Source: Amycolatopsis benzoatilytica AK 16/65 (GTDB lineage: Bacteria > Actinomycetota > Actinomycetes > Mycobacteriales > Pseudonocardiaceae). Taken from it: 64,000 bases of DNA. Position 1 is the stretch's first letter; each line of letters opens with the position of its first letter. The stretch is taken from contig NZ_KB912942.1 of the NCBI RefSeq assembly GCF_000383915.1, positions 6,706,413-6,770,412 on the forward strand. Direction: 5' to 3'. A program made the translations under genes and the position numbers. The notes beneath the pieces are model-generated. The model saw only the letters and a program-made list of their open reading frames with translations, was not told the DNA's origin and ran no database searches. Of the stretch, positions 16,681 to 25,140 are shown piece after piece.

Positions 16681-17442
16681 ATGGTCGATCGACGAAGCGG
16701 CGTCCCCGCATTCCGCCAGGTCGCAGCGGACCTGCGCGAGAAGATCGCTGCCGGGCGCTACGCGCCCGGCGACCAGTTGCCGAGCGAACGCGAGATGGTC
16801 GAGACCTACGGAGTCTCCCGGCCGACGGTTCGTGACGCCGTCGACATGCTGCGCGCCGAAGGTCTCGTCACCAGCGAGCACGGTCGTGGCGTGTTCGTCC
16901 GGCCGCCGGCGAGTATCCAGCGAATCGCGCGATCGCGATTGTCCCGTGCAGCCAGGGCAAAGAACCGCGGCGCGTTCCTCGCGGACGCCGCGGCCCGCGG
17001 ATTCACGCCGTCCAGCTCGGTGAAGCTCCGATTCGAGGAAGCCGACGCCCGCACAGCGCAGCACCTCGCAATCGCCGAGGGCACCGAAGTAACGGTGCGG
17101 GACCGGGTGATGCGCGCCGACGGGCTGGTTGTTCAACTCGCAGTGTCGCGCTTTCCGCGCGAGCTGACGCGCGCCACCGCCATCGAGGACGTCGATACCG
17201 GCCCCGGCGGCGCGTATGCGCGCTTGGAAGAAGCCGGGCACCGGATCGGTTGGTTCGCCGAGCACGTCGGCGCGCGGATGCCCACCCCGGACGAGGCCTC
17301 ACTGCTCCAGCTCGCCGAAGGCGTTCCCGTCATGACGATCACCCGCGTCGCTCATGGCGAGGACGGTACGCCGCTGGAGATGAACGACATGGTTCTCGCG
17401 GCCGACCGCTACGAGCTGTCCTACGAGTGGATGGCCGACTGA
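16681..17442 (+). CDS. GntR-family regulator, HutC/UTRA subfamily
   Basis: A 253-residue transcription regulator. The N-terminal winged helix (residues 8-75) has the GntR signature YAPGDQLPSEREMVETYGVSRPTVRDAVDMLRAEGLV. A UTRA ligand-binding domain follows to the C-terminus (VTVRDRVMRADGLVVQLAVSRFP, then TPLEMNDMVLAADRYELSYEW). UTRA domains sense small molecules such as sugars or amino-acid derivatives. Related regulators control transfer genes of actinomycete integrative elements, but no such genes are present here. Divergent from the 73-residue gene. GAGAGGATGGCGGC precedes the ATG. Confidence 0.88.
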   Translation: MVDRRSGVPAFRQVAADLREKIAAGRYAPGDQLPSEREMVETYGVSRPTVRDAVDMLRAEGLVTSEHGRGVFVRPPASIQRIARSRLSRAARAKNRGAFLADAAARGFTPSSSVKLRFEEADARTAQHLAIAEGTEVTVRDRVMRADGLVVQLAVSRFPRELTRATAIEDVDTGPGGAYARLEEAGHRIGWFAEHVGARMPTPDEASLLQLAEGVPVMTITRVAHGEDGTPLEMNDMVLAADRYELSYEWMAD

Positions 17443-17629
17443 GCAACCCTCGCGACGAGTACGCGGCATTTCAAGTGGCTAGCACGGACCCCGACCTCAT
17501 GACCAGCCGCTTCCTGACAGCGGTGCGGCGTATCGGTGCTGGCATGGAGACTCGGCGCCAGCGCATCCTCGACCGATCAGGCAACCCGCCACCGACATCT
17601 TTCCGCGGCTCGATCCGGTACCTGTCAGG

Positions 17630-18358
17630 ATGGGCGGCGTGGCCCACGAATCCGATCAGGTCTGGAGCGCCACGGTCGACCATCTGCGCGGGATGATCGA
17701 CTCAGGCGAGCTCGCGCCGGGCTCGCGCCTGCCCGCGGAGCGCGCGTTGTGCGAGCAGCTTGGCATCAGCCGCGGGTCGTTGCGGCAGGCGCTGCGGGTG
17801 CTGGATTCGATCGGGTACGTCCAGATCCGCGCCGGGTCGGGCACTTACGTGCGTGAGCAGCAGGCCGCGGACGGTCCGCTGAGCAGCTGGTTCTCCGAGC
17901 ACGAGCAGCTGGTGGAAAAGCTGTTCGACCTGCGTGCGACGGTCGAGCCGACTCTCGCCGAGCGGCTCGCTCGGCATCGCACGCCGCGGACTGTGCAGCG
18001 GTTGGCGGACAACGTCGCGGAGATGGAAGCAGCCGCGGCGGCTGGGGACATGCTGCGCGTCATCGCGACCGACGCCGAGTTCCACCGGGTGATCGCCGGC
18101 AACGCGGGCAGCGACGACGTCGCCGACCTGCTGCGTTCGGTGCTCGCACTGGTCGGCGAGGAGCGCCGCGCCGCGCTGCGGCTGCCCGGTCAGATCCGCA
18201 AGGCTGTGGAAGAGCACCGCGCGATCCTGGACGCGATCAGCCGCTCGGACGCGGCGGCTGCCCGCGAGATCACGCTGAAGCACTTGCTGGACGCCAAAAC
18301 CTACGCCCACGACTACGCCGCGCACGAACCCGCACCGCAGGACCACGCGCAAGGATGA
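17630..18358 (+). CDS. GntR-family regulator, FadR/FCD subfamily
   Basis: A 242-residue regulator. The N-terminal winged helix spans about residues 8-75 (LAPGSRLPAERALCEQLGISRGSLRQALRVLDSIGYV). An all-helical FCD domain follows, with LFDLRATVEPTLAERLA, ATDAEFHRVIAGNAG and VEEHRAILDAISRSDAAAAREI carrying the Asp and His residues that usually bind a metal and a carboxylate effector. The target is unclear; the gene follows another GntR gene in the same direction but with a 187-bp gap. That gap holds no gene I can support. Confidence 0.88.
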   Translation: MGGVAHESDQVWSATVDHLRGMIDSGELAPGSRLPAERALCEQLGISRGSLRQALRVLDSIGYVQIRAGSGTYVREQQAADGPLSSWFSEHEQLVEKLFDLRATVEPTLAERLARHRTPRTVQRLADNVAEMEAAAAAGDMLRVIATDAEFHRVIAGNAGSDDVADLLRSVLALVGEERRAALRLPGQIRKAVEEHRAILDAISRSDAAAAREITLKHLLDAKTYAHDYAAHEPAPQDHAQG

Positions 18359-18427
18359 TGCCCGCCTCCGCCGATCGCGCTACGGTATTCATAAGTTTGT
18401 GAAAACTCTGTCGCGCAGGGGGTCCGG

Positions 18428-19240
18428 ATGGAGAAAGTTCACTTCACCGAGGAAAAGGCCACCAATCTCGGCACGCTGTACGCCCGCGCGCTCGACGCGC
18501 GCCGTCCTGATCCGATCCTCGGCGACACCGCCGCCGACGAGGCGGTGCGCCGGATCGACTACGACTTCCGCAAGCTCGGCGTCAACGAGAACGCCGCCGT
18601 CTCGGTCGCGATCCGGGCCCGCGCCATCGACGAGAGGGCCGGCAAGTGGCTGGCCGAACGCCCGGACGCGGTCGTCGTGCATCTCGGCTGCGGCATGGAC
18701 ACCCGGGTGTTCCGGCTCGCCCCGCCGCCGACCGTGTCCTGGTTCGACGTCGACTATCCCGAGGTGGTCGACGTCCGCACGCGCCTCTACCCGCAGCGGC
18801 CCGGCTATACGATGATCGGCTCGTCGGTCACCGATTTCGACTGGCTGGACCAGGTTCCCGGCGACCGCGAGACACTGATCGTCGCCGAGGGGGTCACCAT
18901 GTACCTCACCGCGCAGTCCGGCGGCGAGCTGATCCGGCGGCTGGTCGGCAAGTTCCCGTCCGGCCGGATCGTGTCCGACTTCTTCAGCACGCTCGGCATC
19001 AAGGCGCAGGCGCTGAACCCGGTCGTCCGCCGGGCCGGCGCGACCTTGCATTGGGGCATCGACGATCCGCACGAGCTGGAGCGCTACGGCCTGCGCGTGG
19101 TGTCCTGTTTGGACGCTACCGACTGGGCGAGCGGCGACGTGGCGGCGAAGATCCCGGCCGCGTCCCGGCTGGCCTTGCGCGCGAGCGCACTGCTTCCGGT
19201 GATCAGGAAGATGGGCCGGATCGCCGAATGGGACTTCTGA
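18428..19240 (+). CDS. SAM-dependent methyltransferase, LCM (leucine carboxyl methyltransferase-like) family
   Basis: A 270-residue class I methyltransferase of the LCMT/PPM2-like family widespread in actinomycetes. The SAM-binding glycine motif is VVVHLGCGMDTRVFRL (about residues 76-91); next come SWFDVDYPEVVDVR, the acidic loop that binds the ribose, and ETLIVAEGVTMYL, the conserved fourth motif. N-terminal HFTEEKATNLGTLYARALDARRP is typical of members acting on small carboxylates, for example in polyketide tailoring. There is no biosynthetic context. Its last 38 bp overlap the decayed P-loop gene on the other strand. Confidence 0.85.
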   Translation: MEKVHFTEEKATNLGTLYARALDARRPDPILGDTAADEAVRRIDYDFRKLGVNENAAVSVAIRARAIDERAGKWLAERPDAVVVHLGCGMDTRVFRLAPPPTVSWFDVDYPEVVDVRTRLYPQRPGYTMIGSSVTDFDWLDQVPGDRETLIVAEGVTMYLTAQSGGELIRRLVGKFPSGRIVSDFFSTLGIKAQALNPVVRRAGATLHWGIDDPHELERYGLRVVSCLDATDWASGDVAAKIPAASRLALRASALLPVIRKMGRIAEWDF

Positions 19241-19683
19241 GCACCTGCCGCAGCACGGCGTCGGCGGCCTCGGCCACCGGCACTGTCGTAAGCACTTCGA
19301 AGGTCGCCGAGGAACGCAGCAGCGGCTCGACCTCGTCCAGGTACCGCAACGCCTCGGCCAGTTCGCCCGGATGTTTCCCGTACGCATGGGACGTTCGCGT
19401 CGTCAACCGCTCCACCAGCACCTCGCGCGGCGCGCTCAGCAGCACGATCGCGCTGAACCGCGGAGAGAACCGGGACTGGTTCAGCACCGTCCCGGAGACG
19501 AACAACGGCCCGGAAGTCGCCAGCAGCGCCGAAATCCGGTCCTCGCGCCACCGTCGCTAGCCCTCGACCTCGTGCACGTATCCGTCGTAATCGGTGTCCA
19601 CCGTGCGGTACCCGCGCCGAGACAGCTCCGCGAGCAGGCTGCTTTTGCCTGCTCGCGGACATCCCGTTCACCAGCGCTCGCAT
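19203..19683 (-). pseudogene. Decayed P-loop nucleotide kinase-like ATPase
   Basis: Fragments of one protein lie in order on the minus strand but are broken. MRALVNG starts at 19683; then the frame shifts by one near 19652-19664, and the Walker A GCPRAGKSSLLAELSRRG continues with YRTVDTDYDGYVHEVEG. An in-frame TAG at 19557-19559 stops it, after which the same frame resumes with ISALLATSGPLFVSGTVLNQ to the stop at 19203. Intact homologues (short AAA/shikimate-kinase-like ATPases, roughly 160-180 residues) would read straight through. Two separate lesions argue for a true pseudogene, but sequencing error at either site cannot be excluded. It begins 6 bp after the FBP-domain gene, so it was once the second gene of that operon. 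Confidence 0.72.
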
Positions 19684-19688
19684 CGCGG

Positions 19689-20177
19689 CTACCGGGTTTC
19701 CAGCACCCGGGCCACGAACCGATCGACCTTCTCGCCCATCCGCGCGACGCGCTCCCCGGTGGAGAGCGTCTCCTTCGGTTGCGGCACCGCCGGCCGCAGC
19801 TCACCACGCAGATACGCACTGCAAGCCAGGTCAGAGCACAGATACGTGCCTACCGTGTTCCCGTCGCGACCGGCCTTGCCGGCCAGCCGCGCGGTGAACA
19901 GCGTGATGTCCGCCAGCGGATGCGTCGTGGAACAGAACGCGCACATGTTGCTCCGCAGCCGCGACTTCGGCGGCGCGGCAGCACGCAGCGACAGGCCGAT
20001 CAGCTCCTCGCCGTGCGGCACTACCAGGTAAGCCCGGCCGGGCGCCTTCGCGTCGCGCCAGCCGAGGAAGTCGCGCGTTTCCCACGGAACCTCGGCCGGA
20101 ATCGTGACGGACTTGGCTTCCCCGCGGGAACAGTTGACGAAGGAGGCACGGATCTCCGCGGAGTCGAGCGGCTGCAT
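19689..20177 (-). CDS. FBP-domain (FusB-like zinc finger) protein
   Basis: A 162-residue protein with a C-terminal treble-clef zinc finger of the FBP family: SNMCAFCSTTH and, later, GTYLCSDLACSAYLR give the four Cys ligands. In staphylococcal FusB/C this finger binds elongation factor G and rescues it from fusidic acid; other FBP proteins are less well understood. The N-terminal part (SAEIRASFVNCSRGEAKSV) is helical followed by strand-rich sequence. The role here is likely ribosome/EF-G related, inferred from the finger only. Confidence 0.83.
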   Translation of the reverse strand: MQPLDSAEIRASFVNCSRGEAKSVTIPAEVPWETRDFLGWRDAKAPGRAYLVVPHGEELIGLSLRAAAPPKSRLRSNMCAFCSTTHPLADITLFTARLAGKAGRDGNTVGTYLCSDLACSAYLRGELRPAVPQPKETLSTGERVARMGEKVDRFVARVLETR

Positions 20178-20256
20178 ACCGGCACGCTAGCCACCCGCCC
20201 CGGCGACAGCGACGGCTTTTCTCGCTCCCCGGCCCGCCACCCCATACGATCGGCGG

Positions 20257-21738
20257 GTGCGCAAGATGATCGCGGGGAGGTTCCGGCTGGTTTTGCGCAC
20301 CAGTCTGGGCTTCGCCGCGCTCGGCATCGGCTCTAGTGTCGCCGGTGCCGGGGTCGTCGCGCTGCTGTTGCTCCTGCAGGGCTTGCCCGAGGACGTCGAC
20401 AACCGCGGCTGGGTGCTCGGCGTCACCGCGGCAGGAGTGGTCGCGCTCGCATTGATCATCGGCACGCTGTGGACCGCGTACCTGCAGCGCCGCACCGTCG
20501 TATGGTTCACCATCGGCCGGCCGCCGACTGAGGCGGAAGCCAAGCGCGCGCTACGGCTGCCGTTCGACATGGCAGTGGTCAGCGGAACGCTCTGGCTGGT
20601 CGGTGCGCTCGCACAGGGCATTCTGGCCGGCGTGCTCGGGTCGCTCGGCGATGCGGCGGGCATCGCGCTCACCATCGGCCTCGGCGGCCTGACCACGGTC
20701 GGGCTCACCTATCTCGCGGCGGAATGGGTCGCCCGCCCGGTCATGACGATGGCGCTCGACGTGCTGCCGCCGCGCGGCGCGCTGCCGGTCACCGTGCTGA
20801 CCCGGCTGGTGGTCACCTGGGTGCTGGCCAGCGGCGTGCCGTTGATCGGCGTGCTGCTGGTGACGACGCCGCCTGATCTCGGCCGGCACGGGAACCCCAC
20901 CGCGAGCCTGATCGTGCTGTCCGTCGCCGGACTCACCACTGGCGCGATCGGCACCGCACTGCTCTCCCGCGCCGTCGCCGCTCCGTTGCACCGGCTTCGG
21001 GTCGCACTCGACGCGATCGCGCACGGCCGCAAGGACGTGCACGTCGACGTGGACGATTCCAGCGAGATCGGGATGCTTCAGACGTCCGTCAACGACCTCG
21101 CCGCCGGGCTGCGCGAGCAGGACCGGATGCGGGATCTGTTCGGCCGCCACGTCGGCACCGACGTCGCGCGGCACGCGCTGGAGTACGGCGCTTCGCTGTC
21201 CGGCGACGTCCGCGAGGTGACCGCGCTCTTCGTCGACGTCGTGGACTCGACGGCACTCGCGTCGCGCACCCCGCCGCAGGAGCTGGTCGAGAAGCTGAAC
21301 CGGTTCTTCGCCAGCGTGGTTTCCGCGGTCGACGCGCGCGGCGGGCTGGTCAACAAGTTCCAGGGCGACGCGGCGCTGTGCATCTTCGGCGCGCCGACCC
21401 GGCTGTCCGACGGCCCGACGATGGCGCTCGCCGCGGCCCGCGCGATTCGGGATGCGGTGATGTCGGAAGGCGAGCTGGACCTGGGCATCGGAGTCGCGAC
21501 CGGGCAGGTGTTCGCGGGCCAGCTCGGCGCGTCGAGCCGGCTGGAGTACACGGTGATCGGCGACGCGGTGAACGAGGCCGCGCGGCTCACCGAGCACGCG
21601 AAGGCCGTGCCGGCGCGGGTGCTCGCCAGCGAAACGACGGTGAAATACGCGCTCGGCGGCGAACGGGAACACTGGCGGCTGCACGGGGAACTGCACCTGC
21701 GCGGCCGGCACCGCGAGACCCGGACCTGGACGACCTAG
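20257..21738 (+). CDS. Membrane class III adenylate/guanylate cyclase with HAMP domain
   Basis: A 493-residue sensor-cyclase. About six N-terminal membrane helices (first 250 residues) lead to a HAMP linker (AVAAPLHRLRVALDAIAHGRKDVHVDVDDSSEIGMLQ, in parts). The cyclase catalytic domain spans about residues 310-480: EVTALFVDVVDSTALA (metal Asp residues), LVNKFQGDAALCIFG (second metal Asp, GD turn) and the transition-state region SRLEYTVIGDAVNEAARL with Asn. Layout matches mycobacterial Rv1318c-type HAMP cyclases. Substrate residues suggest ATP more than GTP but this is not certain. GTG start at 20257. Confidence 0.9.
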   Translation: MRKMIAGRFRLVLRTSLGFAALGIGSSVAGAGVVALLLLLQGLPEDVDNRGWVLGVTAAGVVALALIIGTLWTAYLQRRTVVWFTIGRPPTEAEAKRALRLPFDMAVVSGTLWLVGALAQGILAGVLGSLGDAAGIALTIGLGGLTTVGLTYLAAEWVARPVMTMALDVLPPRGALPVTVLTRLVVTWVLASGVPLIGVLLVTTPPDLGRHGNPTASLIVLSVAGLTTGAIGTALLSRAVAAPLHRLRVALDAIAHGRKDVHVDVDDSSEIGMLQTSVNDLAAGLREQDRMRDLFGRHVGTDVARHALEYGASLSGDVREVTALFVDVVDSTALASRTPPQELVEKLNRFFASVVSAVDARGGLVNKFQGDAALCIFGAPTRLSDGPTMALAAARAIRDAVMSEGELDLGIGVATGQVFAGQLGASSRLEYTVIGDAVNEAARLTEHAKAVPARVLASETTVKYALGGEREHWRLHGELHLRGRHRETRTWTT

Positions 21739-21777
21739 CGTTTTCGGCCTTCGGACTCGCTGAGCATGCGCTCGCGT

Positions 21778-22794
21778 TCAGCCAGCCGCCGCCGGCACCG
21801 GCACGTCCGGCCAGGTCAGCACGGTGGAGCCCCAGGTCAGTCCGGCGCCGAACGCGGTCAGCAGGACCCGGTGCCCCGGCATCAGCGACCCGTCCGCGGC
21901 CGCGTCGGCCAGCGCCAGCGGGATCGACGCCGCGCTCGTGTTGCCTACCCGGTCGATGTTCGACACGACGGTGTCCGTCGGCATCCCGAGCTGCTTCGCG
22001 GTCGCCTGCAGAATCCGGATGTTCGCCTGGTGGCCGACGAACCGGTCCACGTCGCCGACCATCCAGCCGGCCTGCTCCAGCACCGCGCGCGAGGATTCGG
22101 CCATCCGCGCGCACGCCTGCCGGAACACCGCCGTGCCCTGCATCACGAGGAACCGGTCCTTCGGGTCCTCCGGTAACCGCTGGGTCGCGCCGCCCGCTTC
22201 GACCCACAGCAGTTTCGCCAACTCGCCCTCGCTGTGCAGGTCGAACGGACCCAGCGCGCCGCGCTCTTCCGGTTCGCCCGCGCGCAGCAGCAGCGCGCCC
22301 GCGCCGTCGCCGAAGATCGGCACCGTGGTGCGGTCGTCCGGGTCGATCAGGGAAGTGAAGACGTCCGCGCCGATCACCAGCACGCGCGAAGCGATCCCGC
22401 CGGAGATGAACCCGGCGGCGGTCGCCAGCGCGTAGATGAAGCCGCTGCACACCGCGTTCACGTCCAGCGCCAGCGCCGTGCCGAGACCCAGCCGCGCGGC
22501 GACCTGCGGGGCCGTCGCCGGGCAGAGCTGGCCTGGGGTCGAGGTCGCCAGGACCACCGCGTCCGCCGATTCGCCGCCGAGCGCCGCCCGGCCCGCCTCC
22601 TCGGCCAGATCCACCGTGGACTGCCCGGGCGCGACCCGGCGCCGCTCGCGGATGCCGGTGCGGGTACGGATCCACTCGTCGCTGGTGTCCAGCCGGGCGG
22701 CGATCTCGTGGTTGGTCACCACGGTTTCGGGCAGCGCACCGCCCAGCCCGGCGACGACAGCGGCGCGGTGCGGCGACCTGCCGGCAGCACTCAT
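21778..22794 (-). CDS. Beta-ketoacyl-ACP synthase III (FabH-like)
   Basis: A 338-residue thiolase-fold condensing enzyme. The catalytic triad is visible: Cys116 in DVNAVCSGFIYAL, His in FVGHQANIRIL and Asn in RVGNTSAASIPLAL. The C-terminal GAGLTWGSTVLTW is the family's closing motif. Such enzymes start fatty acid synthesis by joining acyl-CoA to malonyl-ACP. Here it stands alone, outside a fab operon, so it may serve a secondary pathway or lipid precursor choice. GGGAGG 10 bases upstream supports the ATG at 22794. It is divergent from the Lrp-type regulator, a likely controller. Confidence 0.9.
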   Translation of the reverse strand: MSAAGRSPHRAAVVAGLGGALPETVVTNHEIAARLDTSDEWIRTRTGIRERRRVAPGQSTVDLAEEAGRAALGGESADAVVLATSTPGQLCPATAPQVAARLGLGTALALDVNAVCSGFIYALATAAGFISGGIASRVLVIGADVFTSLIDPDDRTTVPIFGDGAGALLLRAGEPEERGALGPFDLHSEGELAKLLWVEAGGATQRLPEDPKDRFLVMQGTAVFRQACARMAESSRAVLEQAGWMVGDVDRFVGHQANIRILQATAKQLGMPTDTVVSNIDRVGNTSAASIPLALADAAADGSLMPGHRVLLTAFGAGLTWGSTVLTWPDVPVPAAAG

Positions 22795-23038
22795 GGCGGA
22801 ACCTCCCAGACCGGCGGGTGGCGGACGTGCCGGATTGCCTCCCTTGTATGGCCTACCCCTGGGTAGACCGGTCAGTTGTGTTCCACATCACTAAGAGACC
22901 TCTTCCACATTCGCCCTATAGGGGGTAGTGCGATCTTCGCTCCGGAGCCTCGTTCCCCTGGCCAGCCGCAGCAGTCGGCCGTTCCCCAGGTCCGGTAAAC
23001 CCGGCGCGTTTTGTCGGTGCCTCCGGTTAGCCTGAAGC
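22795..23038. promoter_or_regulatory. Divergent fabH-like/Lrp intergenic region with two palindromes
   Basis: This 244-bp region separates two divergent genes. It has two dyads: ctacccctgggtag at 22853-22866 and ccctataggg at 22914-22923. Their placement suits operators for the Lrp regulator or for an acyl-CoA-responsive repressor. It is noticeably AT-richer around 22845-22925, where promoters would lie. Function inferred from position and symmetry. Confidence 0.45.
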
Positions 23039-23509
23039 GTGCGCACTCCCGACCTCGACCAGCTTGACCTCGCCATCCTCGCCTGCCTGCAGGCCGACGC
23101 CCGCACCATCGCCGAGGTCATCGGGGCGAAGGTGGGCCTGTCCGCGGCGGCGGTGCAGCGACGGATCAAGCGGCTGCGCGAGGCCGGGGTGATCGAAAAA
23201 GAGGTCGCGGTGCTGTCCCCGGCGGCGCTCGGGCTGGACATGACGTTCGTCGTCATGGTCGAGATGGAGCGGGAGAGCCTGGCGGTGCTGGACGGCTTCC
23301 GCGCCCAGGTTCTGGCCGACGACTGCGTGCAGCAGTGCTATTACGTGACCGGCGCGGCCGACTTCGTGCTGATCGTCTCCTGCCCGGACATGGCCGCCTT
23401 CGAGGCGTTCGCCCGCCGGATGTTCTTCGACAACCCGAACGTCCGGCACTTCACCACCAGTGTCGCCATGGACCGGGTCAAAGTAGGCCTCACGCTGCCG
23501 CTTCGCTGA
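23039..23509 (+). CDS. Lrp/AsnC-family transcription regulator
   Basis: A 156-residue regulator with a GTG start. The N-terminal helix-turn-helix covers LDQLDLAILACLQADARTIAEVIGAKVGLSAAAVQRRIKRLREAGVI (read in parts). The RAM/AsnC ligand domain follows: LDMTFVVMVEMERESLAVLD, then VQQCYYVTGAADFVLIVSCPDMAAFEAF with the conserved GxxD effector-binding turn. It should form dimers to octamers and respond to an amino acid. Divergent from the FabH-like gene; autoregulation and control of that gene are plausible. Confidence 0.92.
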   Translation: MRTPDLDQLDLAILACLQADARTIAEVIGAKVGLSAAAVQRRIKRLREAGVIEKEVAVLSPAALGLDMTFVVMVEMERESLAVLDGFRAQVLADDCVQQCYYVTGAADFVLIVSCPDMAAFEAFARRMFFDNPNVRHFTTSVAMDRVKVGLTLPLR

Positions 23510-23684
23510 GCGAGCGGGGCCGCGCGGCAAGCGCAAGAGCTCTGTGTCCGGCGTTACGCGAATGCGGGACGATGCAACCGATCGCGTGAACGTCGAGGCA
23601 ATGGCGTCACGGGTCCCCCGGTCGATCATCTCCCTGCCGACCAGTTCGCGAGGCGCGAACGACCGGAGGACTCCAGGAGCAGCC

Positions 23685-24092
23685 GTGCACACCACCGACG
23701 CCGTACACCAGACCCAGTTCGTACTGCTGAACGAGAGCACTACGCCGGTGCTGTCCCGCCTGTCCTACCTCGTCTCGGAGCCGTTCGCGGTCACCGTGTC
23801 GTTCCGGACCGAGCGGGGCCGGTGGATCGAGTGGACCTTCGCCCGCGAGTTGCTCGCGGCCGGAATGGACGAGCCGACCGGGATCGGCGACGTGCGGGTC
23901 CGGCCGGACCTGTCCGAGGACGAGGCCCTGCTGACGCTGGAGATCGAATCGCCGGACGGGTACGCCTCCTTCGAACTGGAGCGCGCCGACCTGCAGACGT
24001 TCCTGGAGTCGTCCTACGAGCTGGTGCCGCTCGGCGCCGAGAGCGAGCACTTCGACATCGACGGGCTGATCGAGGAGATCAGCAACGTGTGA
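23685..24092 (+). CDS. SsgA-like sporulation/cell-division regulator
   Basis: A 135-residue SsgA-family (SALP) protein. GTG at 23685 (VHTTDAV...) follows CAGGAGCAGCC and matches the usual start. Family blocks: VSEPFAVTVSFRT, WIEWTFARELLAAGM, EPTGIGDVRVRP, ESPDGYASFELER and the C-terminal HFDIDGLIEEI. SALPs position FtsZ during sporulation septation or control wall remodelling; SsgB is the most widespread member in morphologically complex actinomycetes. Being a lone copy with this core, ssgB is the likely assignment but I have not tested it. A strong terminator follows. Confidence 0.88.
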   Translation: MHTTDAVHQTQFVLLNESTTPVLSRLSYLVSEPFAVTVSFRTERGRWIEWTFARELLAAGMDEPTGIGDVRVRPDLSEDEALLTLEIESPDGYASFELERADLQTFLESSYELVPLGAESEHFDIDGLIEEISNV

Positions 24093-24117
24093 GACCTGCC
24101 GATCCCGCGGCATGAGG

Positions 24118-24162
24118 AAAAGGGCGGCTCGAGTGCGCTGGAGGCACTCGATCCGCCCTTTT
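24118..24162 (+). terminator. Rho-independent terminator after the SsgA-like gene
   Basis: 19-bp arms (aaaagggcggctcgagtgc versus gcactcgatccgccctttt) with one mismatch around a 7-base loop, ending in cccttttcg. A-run and T-run at the two sides allow it to work in both directions. Confidence 0.82.
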
Positions 24163-24289
24163 CGTCCGTTTCGCGGGATCGGCTGTGCGGAAACGACCGC
24201 ATCGGCATGCATCGACTGGGATGATCTTGGGCATTAAACGGAAGCCCGCAGCTTCCGTGGCACGGTCCCCCAAGAGGAGAAGCTCCCCG

Positions 24290-24925
24290 ATGTCCACCAC
24301 CACGCGTACCCGCGCCGCCGCCGGCGCAGCGGCTCTCGCGAGCGTCTTCGCTCTCGCGGCCTGCGGCTCGGGTTCGAACTCCGCCACCTCCGACGCTTCG
24401 GCGCCCACCGCAGAATCCGCTCCTTCCGGAACCCCGGCACCCGGCGCTCCGGCTAGCGCCGCGAACGGACAGCCGTCCGGCCCGACGCCGCGGTGCACGA
24501 CCGAGAACCTCAGCGTGACGCTCGGCAAGGCTAAGCCGGAGGGCAGCCAGGTGCAGCTCCCACTGGTGTTCAAGAACATCGGCGCGAAGCCGTGCGACCT
24601 GCACGGCACCCCGGGCGTCGACCTGCACGGCCCGGAGCACCCCACCTACGGACCGGTCGACTCGCTGCTGCGCCGGGAAACCGGCACCCCGCACAACATC
24701 CTGGCCCCCGGCCGTACCGGAACCGCGCTGATCACCGTGCTCCAGTCCAGCCCGAATCCGCCCGCGGAGTCGCCAGCTTGGACCGCGCAAAGCCTGGAGA
24801 CCATCCCGCCGGGCCAGACCAAGGCGCTGAAGGCGACCTGGCCCTCAGACCTCGCGATCACTCGCCAGGACGGGGCGACCCACCCCGGCACCTGGGTCGA
24901 CGGCATCAAGGCCGACCCTTCCTGA
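24290..24925 (+). CDS. Lipoprotein with DUF4232-type domain
   Basis: A 211-residue lipoprotein. The ATG at 24290 follows AGAGGAGAAG and gives a lipoprotein signal with lipobox LAAC (MSTTTRTRAAAGAAALASV...). A Ser/Ala/Pro-rich linker precedes a beta-sandwich-like domain: CTTENLSVTLGKAKPEG, PLVFKNIGAKPCDLHGTPGVDL and VDGIKADPS at the end. That Cys pair and the VFKNxGxxPCxLxGxPGV block are the DUF4232 signature. Function unknown; it is surface-exposed. It is flanked by terminators, so it is monocistronic. Confidence 0.85.
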   Translation: MSTTTRTRAAAGAAALASVFALAACGSGSNSATSDASAPTAESAPSGTPAPGAPASAANGQPSGPTPRCTTENLSVTLGKAKPEGSQVQLPLVFKNIGAKPCDLHGTPGVDLHGPEHPTYGPVDSLLRRETGTPHNILAPGRTGTALITVLQSSPNPPAESPAWTAQSLETIPPGQTKALKATWPSDLAITRQDGATHPGTWVDGIKADPS

Positions 24926-24937
24926 CCTGGCAACGAC

Positions 24938-24971
24938 GAAGGGCCTGCGCCGGGCAGGACGCAGGCCCTTC
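24938..24971. terminator. Terminator after the DUF4232 lipoprotein gene
   Basis: Perfect 12-bp arms (gaagggcctgcg and its complement) around a 10-base loop, 13 bp after the stop codon. Confidence 0.8.
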
Positions 24972-25140
24972 GCCAGCTCCTGATTGCGCGGCCAGGTCGG
25001 CCGCGCCCCGCTGTCCATTAAGGACTTTCCGGGTGCTCTGGCTCCCCGCGGTGTCGATACCTCGGCCGGTGACGGACCGCGGTGCGGCCTTCGCACGCGC
25101 GAGGAAACCGCCGCGCGTTCCGGCTCGTCGATGGCCCACA

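Noticed and set aside
17443..17629. A gene between the two GntR regulators
   Set aside because: Short frames on both strands lack starts, ribosome sites or recognisable motifs.
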